Shown here: positions 63,902-64,000 of the stretch, piece after piece
Position numbering within the stretch: the stretch's first letter is position 1
How the letters are laid out: the number at the start of each line of letters is the position of its first letter
From: Ursus arctos
Taxonomy: Eukaryota > Chordata > Mammalia > Carnivora > Ursidae
Assembly (NCBI RefSeq): GCF_023065955.2
Contig: NC_079873.1
Span: 9,624,566 to 9,688,565 of the forward strand
Direction: 5' to 3'
Length of the DNA stretch: 64,000 nucleotides
Notes under the pieces: generated by a model
What the model was told of the DNA's origin: nothing
Databases searched by the model: none
The model's input: the letters and a program-made list of their open reading frames with translations, nothing else
Translations under genes and position numbers: made by a program

Positions 63902-64000
63902 AGAGATTCCGAACTGGGGGTGATTTTGCCCCCCCCCCACTGGGGGCAATGTTTGGAGACAGTTTGGGCTGTCATCACTGGGGGCATTATTGGCATCTAG
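63902..64000 (+). repeat. MER20-like hAT relic, copy 4, cut by the window edge
   Basis: 'ggtgattttgcccc', 'ggcaatgtttggagacagtt', 'gctgtcatcactgggggcat', 'tattggcatctag' match the left half; the rest lies beyond the window. Confidence 0.82.

Overview
This window looks like intergenic or intronic DNA from a caniform carnivore, most likely a bear (Ursidae, giant panda or relative). The evidence is about 29 tRNA-Lys-derived carnivore (CAN) SINEs. Several belong to the young form with the 5' text 'gcctgggtggcacagcgg', a CT-rich middle ending in 'cttgtgttccctctctcgct', and a 3' 'aataaaatctt' plus poly-A, which I know as a subfamily abundant in panda and bear genomes. Old pan-mammalian repeats (MIR, L2, MLT1, MER5A-like and MER20-like hAT elements) and carnivore L1 3' ends confirm a placental mammal. 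No protein-coding gene or structural RNA gene could be recognised. The open frames are short and mostly lie in repeats, low-complexity tracts or unconserved-looking DNA. The only recognisable protein text is a decayed C-terminus of LINE-1 ORF2p (about 50.25-50.44 kb, minus strand).

Layout. 0-13 kb: a 5'-truncated L1 at the left edge, two related LTRs (0.7-1.2 kb and 7.0-7.7 kb), many MER5A/MER20-type relics, eight CAN SINEs and an L1 3' end split by a young SINE (9.7-10.9 kb). 13-23 kb: no CAN SINE, with an MLT1 LTR, a hAT relic, a 182-nt pure pyrimidine tract (17.1-17.3 kb), an antisense L1 piece and a GC-richer part with several good splice-donor-like sites (20.1-20.7 kb). 23-30 kb: an isolated CpG island (25.26-25.74 kb), the best candidate for a real regulatory element, then mostly unique sequence. 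30-41 kb: L2, MLT1, a Zaphod-like hAT relic and ten SINEs, one carrying a perfect 24-bp palindrome. 40.9-44.45 kb: a CAN-SINE-free AT-rich block of largely unique sequence with a near-perfect RFX X-box. 44.5-46.5 kb: two SINEs, then CpG-rich DNA with two MER5A relics. 48-53 kb: the densest nesting, with an L1MA-type 3' end cut by a SINE, two short SINEs facing each other, and a roughly 2-kb Charlie-like DNA transposon split by three SINEs. 52.6-64 kb: again free of CAN SINEs, with L2, L1, MER20-like relics, a third diverged LTR, an ERV1-like solo LTR beside an MLT1 LTR, and a MER20-like copy cut off by the window edge.

Nothing here forms an operon, pathway or novel defence-type system. The value lies in the repeat stratigraphy (many insertions with readable target-site duplications), the CpG island and a few possible regulatory or structural DNA signals. 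Repeat family names come from memory of consensus sequences, not from a search, and boundaries of old elements are approximate.
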